Shown: positions 1-8,361 of the stretch, one piece after another | Numbering within the stretch: position 1 is the first letter of the stretch | How the letters are laid out: the number at the start of each line of letters is the position of its first letter | Source: Bacillus bingmayongensis | Lineage (GTDB): Bacteria > Bacillota > Bacilli > Bacillales > Bacillaceae_G | Assembly (NCBI RefSeq): GCF_000299035.1 | Contig: NZ_AKCS01000005.1 | Location: 496,001 to 560,000 of the forward strand | Length of the DNA stretch: 64,000 bases | Direction of reading: 5' to 3' | Notes under the pieces: generated by a model | The model's database searches: none | Seen by the model: the letters and a program-made list of their open reading frames with translations, nothing else | Told to the model about the DNA's origin: nothing | Position numbers and translations under genes: made by a program

Positions 1-224
1 AACTGCTTTCCTTTATCAATGCCAGTATATCTTGATCCTACCGGTAACAAAGGTAATAGTTTCAGACCTAAATAGCCGTATCCACAACCATAGTCAACAA
101 TATGAACTGGTTTAGAAATTTTCCAAACTGAATTTACTAAAAAATCTAGATAGTCGTCATTATAGTATAGATCTCTTGTATTTCTTAAATACTCTAACCT
201 ATTATCCCATTCATACTCTTTCAA
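1..224 (-). CDS. Class I SAM-dependent methyltransferase, N-terminal part (cut by window edge)
   Basis: The reading frame is open from a TTG at 222-224 to the left edge, giving about 74 residues of the N-terminus. TTG is chosen as start because AAGGAGG lies just upstream (232-238). Residues near 44-51 read VDYGCGYG, the glycine-rich motif I of Rossmann methyltransferases, followed by LGLKLLPLLP and a TGID motif, where the acidic residue would contact the SAM ribose. The substrate cannot be told from this fragment. Confidence 0.75.
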   Translation of the reverse strand, partial: MKEYEWDNRLEYLRNTRDLYYNDDYLDFLVNSVWKISKPVHIVDYGCGYGYLGLKLLPLLPVGSRYTGIDKGKQ

Positions 225-481
225 TCGAGCTACCTCCTTGTGTTTATAAAGAATGTTAAGTTGTCGCAATGCTACGAAGTACTAATAGATTGTTTTAAAA
301 AGGGATATGAATTTTAGTTCTTAATCTTGAGGCAGCACTTCATGTTATGATTCTTTCTAGTCATTATTTTTAGTGACAATCTAAAGGTCATTTTATTAAA
401 AAATAAATAATCCTTCTCATCATATTTGAATGATATGATATTAAAGTGTGGGATAATAGATATGTTGAGAGGTGAAACTTA

Positions 482-814
482 ATGAAAAAATATTTAAAAC
501 TCGTAATCATAGGGAGTCTTATTTTTATTGGTGTTACATCTTGTACAGCTATCGAATTCATAAATGCGGCTCATCCTTTACTTACAAAGTCTCCTCAAGA
601 AGAAGAAGCAATAAAAGCAAAAGCGGTAAAGGCTACTATCGATTATTTTAAAAAAGAAAAAAATTTAGATGTTACAATCACACACGCTGATTTTTCTAAT
701 GAATTGGGAACGCATTCAATTTATATACGTGGATACCTTTCTAGTGATAGAAACCAAGAAATTTTTGCAGATGTTTCCTGGAGAAAAGAGTATATTGTTA
801 ATGTTGAGGAATGA
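482..814 (+). CDS. Small predicted lipoprotein
   Basis: A 110-residue protein with RBS GAGAGGTG upstream of the ATG. It starts with a KK-containing, hydrophobic signal peptide and a lipobox-like VTSC ending in Cys21, so it is probably lipid-anchored outside the membrane. The rest is a short mixed charged domain (KKEKNLDVTITHADFS, then IYIRGYLSSDR) resembling the small DUF1433-like lipoproteins of Bacillus; that resemblance is from memory and weak. It stands alone, with the convergent gene at 1010-1414 downstream. Function unknown. Confidence 0.65.
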   Translation: MKKYLKLVIIGSLIFIGVTSCTAIEFINAAHPLLTKSPQEEEAIKAKAVKATIDYFKKEKNLDVTITHADFSNELGTHSIYIRGYLSSDRNQEIFADVSWRKEYIVNVEE

Positions 815-899
815 ATTAACACTTTAGGAAATAGTTACAGCTGGTATTTTTATACTGTTATATATTGCTTTAGAATGAATTTTGTTCAAATTGATACTA

Positions 900-976
900 A
901 TAACCTTGATAGACAATCAAAAGAGAGAGTATGTTTTTTGAAGAAAAGATTGATTAAAACACACTCTTACTATATT
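900..976. repeat. Imperfect hairpin repeat between convergent genes
   Basis: A GAGAGTATGTTTT...AAAACACACTCTT imperfect inverted repeat sits between the convergent genes at 482-814 and 1010-1414 and may act as a bidirectional terminator. A closely similar hairpin (GCGTGTTTT...AAAACACGC) lies at 21248-21284, next to an IS231 end, so this may be a dispersed element rather than a plain terminator. Confidence 0.5.
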
Positions 977-1009
977 GAATTGGAACATATTTTTATAAAA
1001 AATATACCT

Positions 1010-1414
1010 TTAATCATACATCTTTTCTAAACTTATTAAATTCTTTCTTTGATTTGACAATCCAATTGTGAAACTATTTGATTTTATTACAATATCTCCT
1101 CTGTTACCTGTCAATGTAACAGTTATTTTAGTCTTAAACCACCCTCTCTTAACTTTCACGCTTTCTACATCTTTCATGTCTATATACTTCTTATTACCGT
1201 TGAACTTACCCTGTAAAGGCGTTATCTCTAATAACATTATTCTTTTATTTGTAAAACATATTATTTGATGCTCATTCTCTAGCAACGCTCCAAAACCTAA
1301 CTTGAAATACTCTGATGTTGATGCCATTTTCATTGTGTAGAAATAATAAAAGTATGTTTCGCCTTCGATTTTTAACTCGTCAAATAATTCATCTAAATAC
1401 TGATTTGTTAACAT
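1010..1414 (-). CDS. PH-domain-like (YokE-type) protein
   Basis: A 134-residue protein with RBS AAGAGG nine bases before the ATG. The central part (about residues 45-115) reads as alternating strands ending in a helix: ICFTNKRIMLLEIT, then KYIDMKDVESVKVKRGW and KITVTLTGNRGDIVIKS. The 'TNKRIMLLE ... I ... V' pattern is typical of bacterial pleckstrin-homology domains such as YokE-type proteins. No signal peptide or membrane segment is seen, so it is probably cytoplasmic. Ligand and role are unknown. Confidence 0.6.
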   Translation of the reverse strand: MLTNQYLDELFDELKIEGETYFYYFYTMKMASTSEYFKLGFGALLENEHQIICFTNKRIMLLEITPLQGKFNGNKKYIDMKDVESVKVKRGWFKTKITVTLTGNRGDIVIKSNSFTIGLSNQRKNLISLEKMYD

Positions 1415-1550
1415 TTTAATACCTCTTATTATGAAATTTACTAGTTGTTTACTACATTACCTCTGTTTTCTCTACTATATAAACCTTCTAATTTAATTAA
1501 GTTCTTTCTATGTGTAATTGGACAATTTTCAAGTTATAAAATTGTTTTGC

Positions 1551-3239
1551 TTACATCTCTTCCGGAGCCCCCATACCAAGCAAGCGCAATCCTTCTTTTA
1601 ACACAATCGTTACTGCATAAACAAGTGCCAGTCTACTTTCCTTCTCTTCATTCTCTTCAAGAATACGAACATTTCCATAGTATTTATTAAATGCTTGTGC
1701 AACATCTAATAAATACTTCGCAATATGTGAAGGTTCATTTTTTGAAAAGGCTGTTTCAATGATCTTTGGGAATTTATTTAATAATTTTATCGTACTCCAA
1801 CTATGATCATCGCTTAACGCAAATGATTCTGTTTCAAATTTGGCATTTTCTTTTCGTAAAATGGAGCAAGCACGTGCATGTGTGTATTGGACGTACGGTC
1901 CTGTTTCACCTTCAAATTTCAGCATTTTTTCTAAAGAGAATTCAATATTGTGCATACGTTCATTTTTTAAATCATGAAAAATAACTGCCCCAACACCAAC
2001 TTGCTTAGCCACTTCCGCTTTTTGCTTTAAGTCTGGATTTTTCTCTTCAATGTTTTGCTCTGCAAGCGTAATCGCTTCCTCCAATACTTCTTCAAGCAGT
2101 ACAACTTTACCCTTACGTGTGGACATCTTTTTACCATCTTTTAAAATGAGTCCAAATGGTACATGAGCCATACCATCTACCCAATGATAACCAAGTTTCT
2201 TTAATACAGTGAAAAATTGCGTAAAATGTAAGCTTTGTTCTGCACCTACCACATATAGCGCTTTATCAAACTCATATGTGTTTTGACGATATAGTGCCGC
2301 TGTTAAATCACGTGTTGCATAAAGTGTAGCCCCATCTGATTTTTTAATTAAACATGGTGGCATATCTTCTTTTTCTAAATTGACAACTTGTGCTCCATCT
2401 GATTCTTCTAATAATCCTTTTTCTTCTAAAATCTCAACAAAGTCACCCATTTTATCATTATAGAAAGCCTCTCCTTGGAAGTTTGTAAATTCAACACCAA
2501 GAAGTTCATAAATACGAGAGAACTCTTTTAAAGATTCATGACGGAACCAATTCCATAAAAAGACTGCTTCTTCATCACCGTCTTCTAATTTCTTAAACCA
2601 TGCACGACCTTCTTCTTCTAGCTCTGGATTCTCTTTCACTTCTTCATGGAAATGAACATATAATTTGAATAATTCACGAATCGGATCTTCTTTTACAAGC
2701 TCTTCATTTCCCCATTTTTTATATGCAGTAATTAATTTTCCAAACTGTGTTCCCCAATCACCAATATAATTGATTCCTACAACCTCATACCCACACTTTT
2801 CAGCAATATGTTTTAAAGAGTTCCCAATCATCGTTGAACGTAAATGTCCCATGGAGAACGGTTTCGCGATATTTGGTGAAGAGTAATCGATTACTACTGT
2901 CTTTTCTCGCCCCAAATACCCTTGTCCATATTCTTCTTTTTCAGCTAAAATCGTTTTTAATACATCATCGCTTACTATGTGACGGTTGAAAAATACATTC
3001 ACATATGGCCCAACAGCCTCCACTTTTGTAAAAAATGAATCGTTTAAGTTCTCAGCGATTTCTTTCGCGATAATTGCCGGTGCTTTTTTATATTGCTTGG
3101 CGAGCATGAAACAAGGGAATGCTGCGTCTCCGAATTCATCTTGCTTCGGAGTTTCAATTAGATCTGTAATCTGTTCCAATGATAATTCTGATTCAATTAC
3201 TTCAAATAAACTTTTTGCAAATTTAATTTTATATTCCAT
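1551..3239 (-). CDS. argS: Arginyl-tRNA synthetase
   Basis: Class I aminoacyl-tRNA synthetase charging tRNA-Arg in the cytoplasm. At 562 residues it has the family length. It shows the N-terminal ArgRS additional domain (about residues 1-100), the HIGH-type signature in SMGHLRST (129-136), the KMSKS-type loop KKMSTRKG, and a DALR anticodon-binding C-terminus ending LLGMGAPEEM. RBS GGAGGGAG precedes the ATG. The leader is a T-box (3265-3500), so expression should respond to uncharged tRNA. B. cereus group strains commonly carry two argS genes; which one this is cannot be told here. Confidence 0.97.
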   Translation of the reverse strand: MEYKIKFAKSLFEVIESELSLEQITDLIETPKQDEFGDAAFPCFMLAKQYKKAPAIIAKEIAENLNDSFFTKVEAVGPYVNVFFNRHIVSDDVLKTILAEKEEYGQGYLGREKTVVIDYSSPNIAKPFSMGHLRSTMIGNSLKHIAEKCGYEVVGINYIGDWGTQFGKLITAYKKWGNEELVKEDPIRELFKLYVHFHEEVKENPELEEEGRAWFKKLEDGDEEAVFLWNWFRHESLKEFSRIYELLGVEFTNFQGEAFYNDKMGDFVEILEEKGLLEESDGAQVVNLEKEDMPPCLIKKSDGATLYATRDLTAALYRQNTYEFDKALYVVGAEQSLHFTQFFTVLKKLGYHWVDGMAHVPFGLILKDGKKMSTRKGKVVLLEEVLEEAITLAEQNIEEKNPDLKQKAEVAKQVGVGAVIFHDLKNERMHNIEFSLEKMLKFEGETGPYVQYTHARACSILRKENAKFETESFALSDDHSWSTIKLLNKFPKIIETAFSKNEPSHIAKYLLDVAQAFNKYYGNVRILEENEEKESRLALVYAVTIVLKEGLRLLGMGAPEEM

Positions 3240-3264
3240 GTTGCTCCCTCCTTATTTTTTAAAC

Positions 3265-3500
3265 ACAAAAAACTCGTCTCTAAAAAAGAGACGAGTTTTC
3301 ACCCGTGGTACCACCCTTGTTGTTCACTACGAACCACTTTCCCGTTTATAACGAGGACAGGGGGCCCCGGCTTACTCTACTATTCATTTCAAGCAGCGTC
3401 TCCGAAGTGCGCTTCATCCGTTTCTCCGTACTAGGCTCTCACCATCCCTAGCTCGCTTTACTTCTGAACCAGACTACTCTCTTCATCGATGACATCCTAT
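3265..3500 (-). promoter_or_regulatory. T-box leader of argS
   Basis: Read on the minus strand, the leader has a Stem I-like region with GAGAGTAG, then the T-box antiterminator core AGGGTGGTACCACGG (3302-3319). It ends in a terminator with a 13-bp stem (3269-3281 with 3287-3299) and a T-rich run just before argS. This is the classic uncharged-tRNA sensing attenuator. I could not place the specifier codon securely; an AGA lies in the expected part of Stem I but the fold is not certain. Confidence 0.9.
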
Positions 3501-3538
3501 ATGATTGATTATTGCTTATTATACATCTTTTCAAATAA

Positions 3539-4315
3539 TTAGCAAGGTTCAATTATACCAAAATGAAATTTTGCACTTTTTCGCTTATAGACAAAAAAAT
3601 TATGTCGTTCAAATCGTGTACTACGGAAATGATCTTTCAAAACAACACGTTTCCTAGCGACACGCTTTGCCTCTGCAATCGTTTCATCTGTAACATCGTT
3701 ATACAAAGCAAAGTGTTTTAAACCGCGAATTCCATCTGATTCAATTACTGTTTCTTCAAACATTGGATCCAGATAAACAACATCATAACTGTTGTCTTCG
3801 CAGCGCTTTAAGAAATCAAAATGCTCGTTCTTCTTCACTCTAATTCTGCGCATCGCTTCATCGATTTCTGAAATACCCGCACACCACTGCTTTAAACCTT
3901 TATTCATTATATAAGCCATGTAACGATTTCCCTCAAGCCCCGTTATAACTCCTTCTTCTCCAACAACATAACTTGCAACAATACTATCTGATGCCATGCC
4001 TAGCGTACAATCTAGTACCGTCATCCCTTGTTCTAACTTTGCAGCTTCTACAAATGGATCATGCTCTCCCCGCATTAATCTCTTCACACGAAACATTGCC
4101 GAATTAGGATGGAAAAAGAACGATTCTTCCGTACCTTTTGGATAAATTGCTAATCGATTCTTTCCTACGACGAGTACATCTTGTTCAAACTGCTCATGTA
4201 ATTTGGACACAGATATATCATTACGTACTACAAAAGAACATTGCAATTCTTCCGCTACCTCTTTTGCATAAGCAGTCATTTCCTCATTTGTTCGTCCTGC
4301 TGTTGTTACAATCAT
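3539..4315 (-). CDS. ypiP: YpiP-like class I SAM methyltransferase
   Basis: A 258-residue Rossmann methyltransferase. SAM-binding motif I is TVLDCTLGMASDS (about residues 99-111). A DVVYLDPMF motif near residue 180 is the DPPF/DPMF-type catalytic or substrate motif shared with RsmJ-like rRNA guanine methyltransferases (DUF548). B. subtilis YpiP has this layout, and the neighbouring brxA and HEAT-repeat genes match the yphP-ypgR neighbourhood there. An RNA substrate is likely but inferred. A terminator-like hairpin separates it from brxA upstream. Confidence 0.75.
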   Translation of the reverse strand: MIVTTAGRTNEEMTAYAKEVAEELQCSFVVRNDISVSKLHEQFEQDVLVVGKNRLAIYPKGTEESFFFHPNSAMFRVKRLMRGEHDPFVEAAKLEQGMTVLDCTLGMASDSIVASYVVGEEGVITGLEGNRYMAYIMNKGLKQWCAGISEIDEAMRRIRVKKNEHFDFLKRCEDNSYDVVYLDPMFEETVIESDGIRGLKHFALYNDVTDETIAEAKRVARKRVVLKDHFRSTRFERHNFFVYKRKSAKFHFGIIEPC

Positions 4316-4337
4316 CTTTTCACCTCAATATATAAAG

Positions 4338-4365
4338 AAAAAAGGGAGAATTACTCCCCCTTTTT
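4338..4365 (-). terminator. Short hairpin at the end of brxA
   Basis: AAAAAGGGAG and CTCCCCCTTTTT form a short G/C hairpin flanked by A and T runs, so it can terminate the brxA transcript on the minus strand. It overlaps the brxA stop codon. Confidence 0.6.
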
Positions 4366-4798
4366 AGCAATGCTTTTCAAAAGCTTGTTCTAAGTTATTA
4401 ATAATCTCTTCCATTGTTGCTCCTTCAATTTCATGACGATGAATAAAGTGAACAACTTCGTTTCCTTTTAATAACGCCATAGATGGTGAAGACGGTGGAA
4501 TATCTCCGAAGTACTCACGCATTGTAGCTGTTGCGTCTTTATCTTGTCCTGCAAATACAGTTACAAGATGGTCAGGTTGTTTTTCAGAACGTACAACCGC
4601 TTGACCAGCTGATGGACGCGCTAAACCAGCTGCACATCCGCAAACAGAGTTTACGACAACTAATGTTGTACCTGTCGCATTTTCCATATATTCTTTTACA
4701 GCTTCTTCAGTAGTTAATTCTTCAAATCCCGCACGCACTAACTCTTGGCGCATTGGAATTACCATTTGACGCATGTACTCTTCGTATGCATTTGACAT
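4364..4798 (-). CDS. brxA: Bacilliredoxin (BrxA/YphP family)
   Basis: A 144-residue thioredoxin-fold protein that removes bacillithiol from S-bacillithiolated proteins. The active-site CGC motif is at residues 53-55 (NSVCGCAAG), followed by the conserved ARP. The ATG at 4796-4798 (MSNAYEEY) is chosen because GGAGAG sits eight bases upstream; a TTG 18 bases earlier gives a longer frame but overlaps that RBS. BrxA rather than BrxB is inferred from the ypgR-like neighbour, which matches the B. subtilis yphP-ypgR order. Confidence 0.88.
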   Translation of the reverse strand: MSNAYEEYMRQMVIPMRQELVRAGFEELTTEEAVKEYMENATGTTLVVVNSVCGCAAGLARPSAGQAVVRSEKQPDHLVTVFAGQDKDATATMREYFGDIPPSSPSMALLKGNEVVHFIHRHEIEGATMEEIINNLEQAFEKHC

Positions 4799-4880
4799 CT
4801 TGTATCTCTCCTTCAACTTTCATTCCAAATTCATCATATCACGCTCTTATAATAGGTGCAAAAGAAAGATAACGTTGTCA

Positions 4881-5264
4881 TCATTTTTTTGAAGGGATTT
4901 CGCAAATCCCTTCGCGGCAGTGTCCAACAGGAACAAGTTTTCTATTATTGGCGATATAGTCGTATACTTTATTTCCAAATCCAAGTAGCATAGATAACTT
5001 AATAAATGGAACTGCAATCCAATATGCTGGGATAAACTTTGCTAAAACATAAATGCTGCCAATTCCATCGTACCATTTGTCGTTTTGGAAAATATAAAGT
5101 CTTTGTTCCATCTTAGTTTGTAATGCTGCAGAAAGCTGATACTCTTCCACAACATCTTTATCACGAAAAGAAATAAACTTCACCGCACCTTTTTTATCAA
5201 GCTTCTTCGTACGCTCTGCAACTGCCGTGCACATCGGACACCAACTATCATAGAAAACGAGCAT
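4881..5264 (-). CDS. DCC-family thiol-disulfide oxidoreductase (DUF393, YuxK-like)
   Basis: A 127-residue protein opening MLVFYDSWCPMCTAVAERTKKL. It has the characteristic YD..C..C motif of the DCC/DUF393 thioredoxin-like family, with redox Cys near residues 9 and 12. A hydrophobic stretch IPAYWIAVPFIKLSMLLGFG and a Cys-containing tail (HCREGICEI) follow. It starts 5 bp after the HEAT-repeat gene's stop on the same strand, so the two are probably cotranscribed. Substrate unknown; brxA downstream suggests a thiol-redox neighbourhood. Confidence 0.8.
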   Translation of the reverse strand: MLVFYDSWCPMCTAVAERTKKLDKKGAVKFISFRDKDVVEEYQLSAALQTKMEQRLYIFQNDKWYDGIGSIYVLAKFIPAYWIAVPFIKLSMLLGFGNKVYDYIANNRKLVPVGHCREGICEIPSKK

Positions 5265-5268
5265 ATGA

Positions 5269-6396
5269 TTATTCTCCTTTACGAGACTCCGTCATTTGTT
5301 TCCAAACAGATCCTTTCGCTTCTTCTCCGCCCTCAATACGTTCTAATGCTAAACGAGCTTGCATTGCTACTTCGAACTCTGGATCATCTTGCGCTACGCG
5401 TAATGCTGGTATCGCACTTTCATCACCAAGTTCAAATAAGAACATCGCTGCACGCCAGCGCACTAATTTACTTGGATCTTTTAATGATTTAATCATGACA
5501 AACATCGCTGCTGGATCACCTACATCTGATAAGCAATCGCCTGCTGTACGACGTACACTTACAGAACGATCTAATAAAGCTTTATATAGTAACGGTAATA
5601 CTTCCTCACCTTTTACCATACCTAAGTACGCTGTTGCTAATCGGCGGATGGATACTTTCTCATCCTCTAACGCTTTTTTCAATACAGGAATGTCTTCTTC
5701 AGTAGGATCCATTTGCTCAAGTGCTGCGTAGCGGTTTTTCCAATCAGAATCTGCCATCATCTCTTCTGTTACTTTGTATGGTTCACGCTTTGTAATCGTT
5801 ACTTCTGTAGCACCCGCTTGATCTAATAATTCTTTTACAGTCTTTTCAACACGATCTTCTGGATAAGCAGCTACAATTTCTTCGACAACTTCTTTTCCGA
5901 TCTCTTCAAAATTGCCATAACGTGTACTTTGTTCCACCCATTTACGCTCTTTGACAACGTTAGGTGCTGACATTTGCACTTTCATAATCGCTTCTTTAAA
6001 ACGGTCTGGTAAGCCAACCCGTTCTTCTGTTGTTCCATCTGTTAATTTCACCTGCATCGGAATTGTAAAGAACATTTGAATGAATACTTTCACTTCACCA
6101 AAATGCGAAAGTTGCTCCCTCTCATCTTCTTCTGTCACTTCTTCTCCAAACACAGCGCGAACTTGTTGTAAAAGTACTTTCCAGTCATACTTCGCATTTC
6201 TCTCTACTGCTAAAAAGTCCGCAACATGATATACCCCTTTAATACCTTCAATTTTTAAAATATGCTGTACTTGCTCTGGTGCCTGTTCTGCATTTTCATT
6301 TGTATAATTATTACGTGCTCCTGATGGTAACACTTCATTTAAAATAACTTTCATTGTATTTGGACTTGGCGTCGGTTCAATTGCTTTAATCTTCAC
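5269..6396 (-). CDS. ypgR: Nfu-N / HEAT-repeat protein (YpgR, conserved virulence factor C type)
   Basis: A 375-residue protein. The GTG at 6394-6396 (VKIKAIEPTPSPNTMK) is taken as start because AAAGGAGAG lies nine bases upstream, although the frame stays open further upstream. Residues 1-90 resemble an Nfu/NifU N-terminal domain (EPTPSPNTMKVIL, then GVYHVADFLAVERN). The C-terminal third is a run of HEAT-like repeats (VLKKALEDEKVSIRRLATAYLG, then ALLDRSVSVRRTAGDCL, then SLKDPSKLVRWRAAM). This pair of domains defines the B. subtilis YpgR/staphylococcal CvfC family. A scaffold or protein-interaction role is inferred. Confidence 0.82.
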   Translation of the reverse strand: MKIKAIEPTPSPNTMKVILNEVLPSGARNNYTNENAEQAPEQVQHILKIEGIKGVYHVADFLAVERNAKYDWKVLLQQVRAVFGEEVTEEDEREQLSHFGEVKVFIQMFFTIPMQVKLTDGTTEERVGLPDRFKEAIMKVQMSAPNVVKERKWVEQSTRYGNFEEIGKEVVEEIVAAYPEDRVEKTVKELLDQAGATEVTITKREPYKVTEEMMADSDWKNRYAALEQMDPTEEDIPVLKKALEDEKVSIRRLATAYLGMVKGEEVLPLLYKALLDRSVSVRRTAGDCLSDVGDPAAMFVMIKSLKDPSKLVRWRAAMFLFELGDESAIPALRVAQDDPEFEVAMQARLALERIEGGEEAKGSVWKQMTESRKGE

Positions 6397-6696
6397 GTAA
6401 ATGTACTCTCCTTTATTGCTTGTTATTAGCTGTATTGTAACATGTTCTATTACTATACTCCTACTGAGACGCTTGCTTTTTCTAATAACAATTGTAGTCT
6501 TAGTAGAATTCATGAATATCATGTAAGAACTGACTCTATAGATATATCTCTTTTGGTATGATGTTCTCCTCTCTTCTTCAAAAACGTAATCCTTTCTGTT
6601 TTATACATTCCTTTTACAATACTCTGACGCATTCCTAACAGATTTTCTCCAAGCAACGCATATATACATAAGCAGTTCCTTGCTTCATGTAATTGA

Positions 6697-6767
6697 GTCT
6701 AAATCATGTCAAAATACACAATTTTCCCGAAATGGTGTGGTGAATCCCATGCCCATCAAGCTAAGAA
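6697..6767. repeat. Degenerate Tn4430-like end fused to an IS231-like end
   Basis: TTTTCCCGAAATGGTGTGG (about 6722-6740) followed by TGAATCCC resembles the inner and outer parts of the Tn4430-like 38-bp repeat seen intact at 18089-18126. It is followed at 6748-6767 by CATGCCCATCAAGCTAAGAA, an IS231-type terminal repeat (remembered consensus CATGCCCATCAACTTAAGAA). No transposase remains. The rest of 6397-6919 holds only this, the hairpin at 6791-6830 and a short repeat. Confidence 0.55.
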
Positions 6768-6790
6768 ATCAAGTCACCCCCAAAACAAAA

Positions 6791-6835
6791 AATCTCACTT
6801 CTTATCTGAAAAAAGATAAGAAGTGAGATTTTTTT
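6791..6835. terminator. Strong 17-bp hairpin terminator
   Basis: AATCTCACTTCTTATCT (6791-6807) pairs perfectly with 6814-6830 around a six-base loop, with A-runs before and T-runs after, so it can work in both directions. It lies downstream of the CsaA-like gene on the minus strand. Confidence 0.8.
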
Positions 6836-6844
6836 GGATACTAC

Positions 6845-6891
6845 CAATAATGAGACGTTATGTTAATCACATATGAATATGGTATACAACT
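6845..6891. repeat. Short dispersed repeat, copy 1
   Basis: ATGAGACGTTATGTTAATCACATATGAATATGGTATACAAC resembles 17299-17340 (ATGAGATGTTATGTTACCCC, then TATGAATATGATATACAAC) and, more weakly, 28903-28937. Both this copy and the one at 17.3 kb lie close to Tn4430-like ends. Confidence 0.45.
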
Positions 6892-6919
6892 ATTTAAAGC
6901 TATGTGTACATGGCTAACT

Positions 6920-7174
6920 TTATCCTAATCGATCTCCTTTTTTTACATTTTGTTGAGGTTCTATAAGCACAACACCCTGTTCTGCATAGACCCCCATCAC
7001 TAATACTTCTGAACTAAAATCAGCAACCCTCATTGGAGGGAAGTTTACTACGCCTAATACTTGTTTACCAATAAGGTCAGATAAATCATAACAATCTGTT
7101 ATTTGTGCGCTGTTCTTCTTAACCCCTATCTCATCGCTAAGGGTAAAAATTTCGCCTACTTCAATTTTCGCCAT
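6920..7174 (-). CDS. CsaA-like tRNA-binding-domain protein, shortened
   Basis: The C-terminal two thirds match the CsaA/tRNA-binding OB fold: GVKKNSAQIT, DLIGKQVLGVVNFPP, SEVLVMGVY and GVVLIEP. CsaA is normally about 110 residues. This protein has about 84 and lacks the segment between the first strand (KIEVGEIF) and EIGVKK, roughly 15-20 residues that normally read like EARVPAIKL.IDFG. The frame is intact. The second ATG (7172-7174) is preferred, nine bases after AGGAGG. It may be a diverged paralogue or an internal deletion. Confidence 0.7.
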   Translation of the reverse strand: MAKIEVGEIFTLSDEIGVKKNSAQITDCYDLSDLIGKQVLGVVNFPPMRVADFSSEVLVMGVYAEQGVVLIEPQQNVKKGDRLG

Positions 7175-7248
7175 ATTCATTCTCCTCCTGTCATACTCTA
7201 AAAAATAGAACGTTCAAACCAAACGTTTACTGGCATATATTTCCACAC

Positions 7249-7270
7249 AAAAAAAAAAAAAAAAAAAAAA
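7249..7270. repeat. 22-base poly(A) tract
   Basis: An uninterrupted run of 22 A lies upstream of the CsaA-like gene (read on its strand, a poly-T). Such runs are prone to slippage and to sequencing error, so the exact length is uncertain. Confidence 0.7.
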
Positions 7271-7429
7271 TTAATGCACAAAGAACAACAAATTCTTCCT
7301 GCTTCAGCGTAAGTATCCAACTAAAAGGGGCTCATTTGTGAATATGAATGAACATATTTTATATTAAATAATTGGATTAGAGAAAGTAATTTACATTATT
7401 ACAAAATTAAAAAAAAATAATCCAAACAA

Positions 7430-8342
7430 TTAAGGTTGATTTCTATTGATGGGAAGATGAATTTTAAGAATAAACCAATTGCCATTCAACTTCGCATTCA
7501 TTTTTCCATTCATTTTTTCTATTAGCTTTTTAGATAGATAAAGGCCTAACCCACTTGCTTCAGTGTTCGTTCTACTGGTGACTTCTGTATAGAAACGCAT
7601 AAATACTTTTTCTACGGCCACTTTACTATCTGGTTTGATATCATTTTTAACGCTTAAAATTAGATAGTTTTCTTCATTCCCGTAGCTGATTATCACTTTA
7701 CTTTTGGCATAACGAAGTATATTTTGAACAATATTTTGGATGGATGACACGAATAAGCATTATTTTGTCAGCAATTATTTGTCGATCATTTATTTGTTCA
7801 GGAAATTGAATTTCAATTTTCTTTTCCTCGAGTTGTTCATAAGAGGACAAAAAGATTTCTTCAACTAAGGGAAAAAGAGAAATCGAAGATAATGCTATTT
7901 CTTTTTGGTTAGTTTCAATGCGTGCTAAGTCATAAAAGTGATCTGTCATCTCAATCAGACGTTTGACAGAGTGTTCGATAATCTGTAGATAGTGCACCTG
8001 CTTTGTTTCATCTGTGGCCGTATTTAAGAGTTGAACATAGCCGTTGATGGACGTGAGTGGTGTCCGTAAATCATGAGAGAGCCCAGCGATTGACAACTTC
8101 ACATTTTCTTCCATCTGTTTTGCTTGGCGATTTTTTTCTTCAAATGCATCAATCATCTGATTCAATTCATCGACTAAATCCATCAATGCCTTCTCACGAA
8201 AATCAAGAAATAGCCTGCTGCCAAAACTGGAACGAATGGGAAGCCTTTTGACCTCATGTTTCAATTTCCACAGTTCTCGCTTTAAGAAGTAGATATAAAG
8301 AAGAAGCGCCAATGTTAGGAAGACAAATATCCATCCCCACAT
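7430..8342 (-). pseudogene. Sensor histidine kinase disrupted by a 4-bp duplication
   Basis: Two overlapping frames together make one kinase. The N-terminal part (start near MWGWIFVF) has one membrane segment, a linker and the HisKA H-box GLSHDLRTPLTSINGY. The C-terminal part has ATPase motifs (VKNDI, then ASGLGLYLSKKLIEKMNG). The break is at 7738-7745, where GGATGGAT is a tandem copy of four bases. Removing one copy restores RVIQNIVQN across the junction. The kinase would phosphorylate the regulator at 8362-9033. As it stands the ATPase domain is out of frame. Confidence 0.85.
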
Positions 8343-8361
8343 AACATTCACGCCCCTTTCG

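Noticed and set aside
900-976. CRISPR-like repeat because the hairpin recurs at 21.25 kb
   Set aside because: Only two distant copies with no spacer array; no cas genes in the window.
7249-7270. Poly(A) run as an intrinsic terminator
   Set aside because: No hairpin lies next to it, so a rho-independent terminator is not supported; recorded only as a tract.
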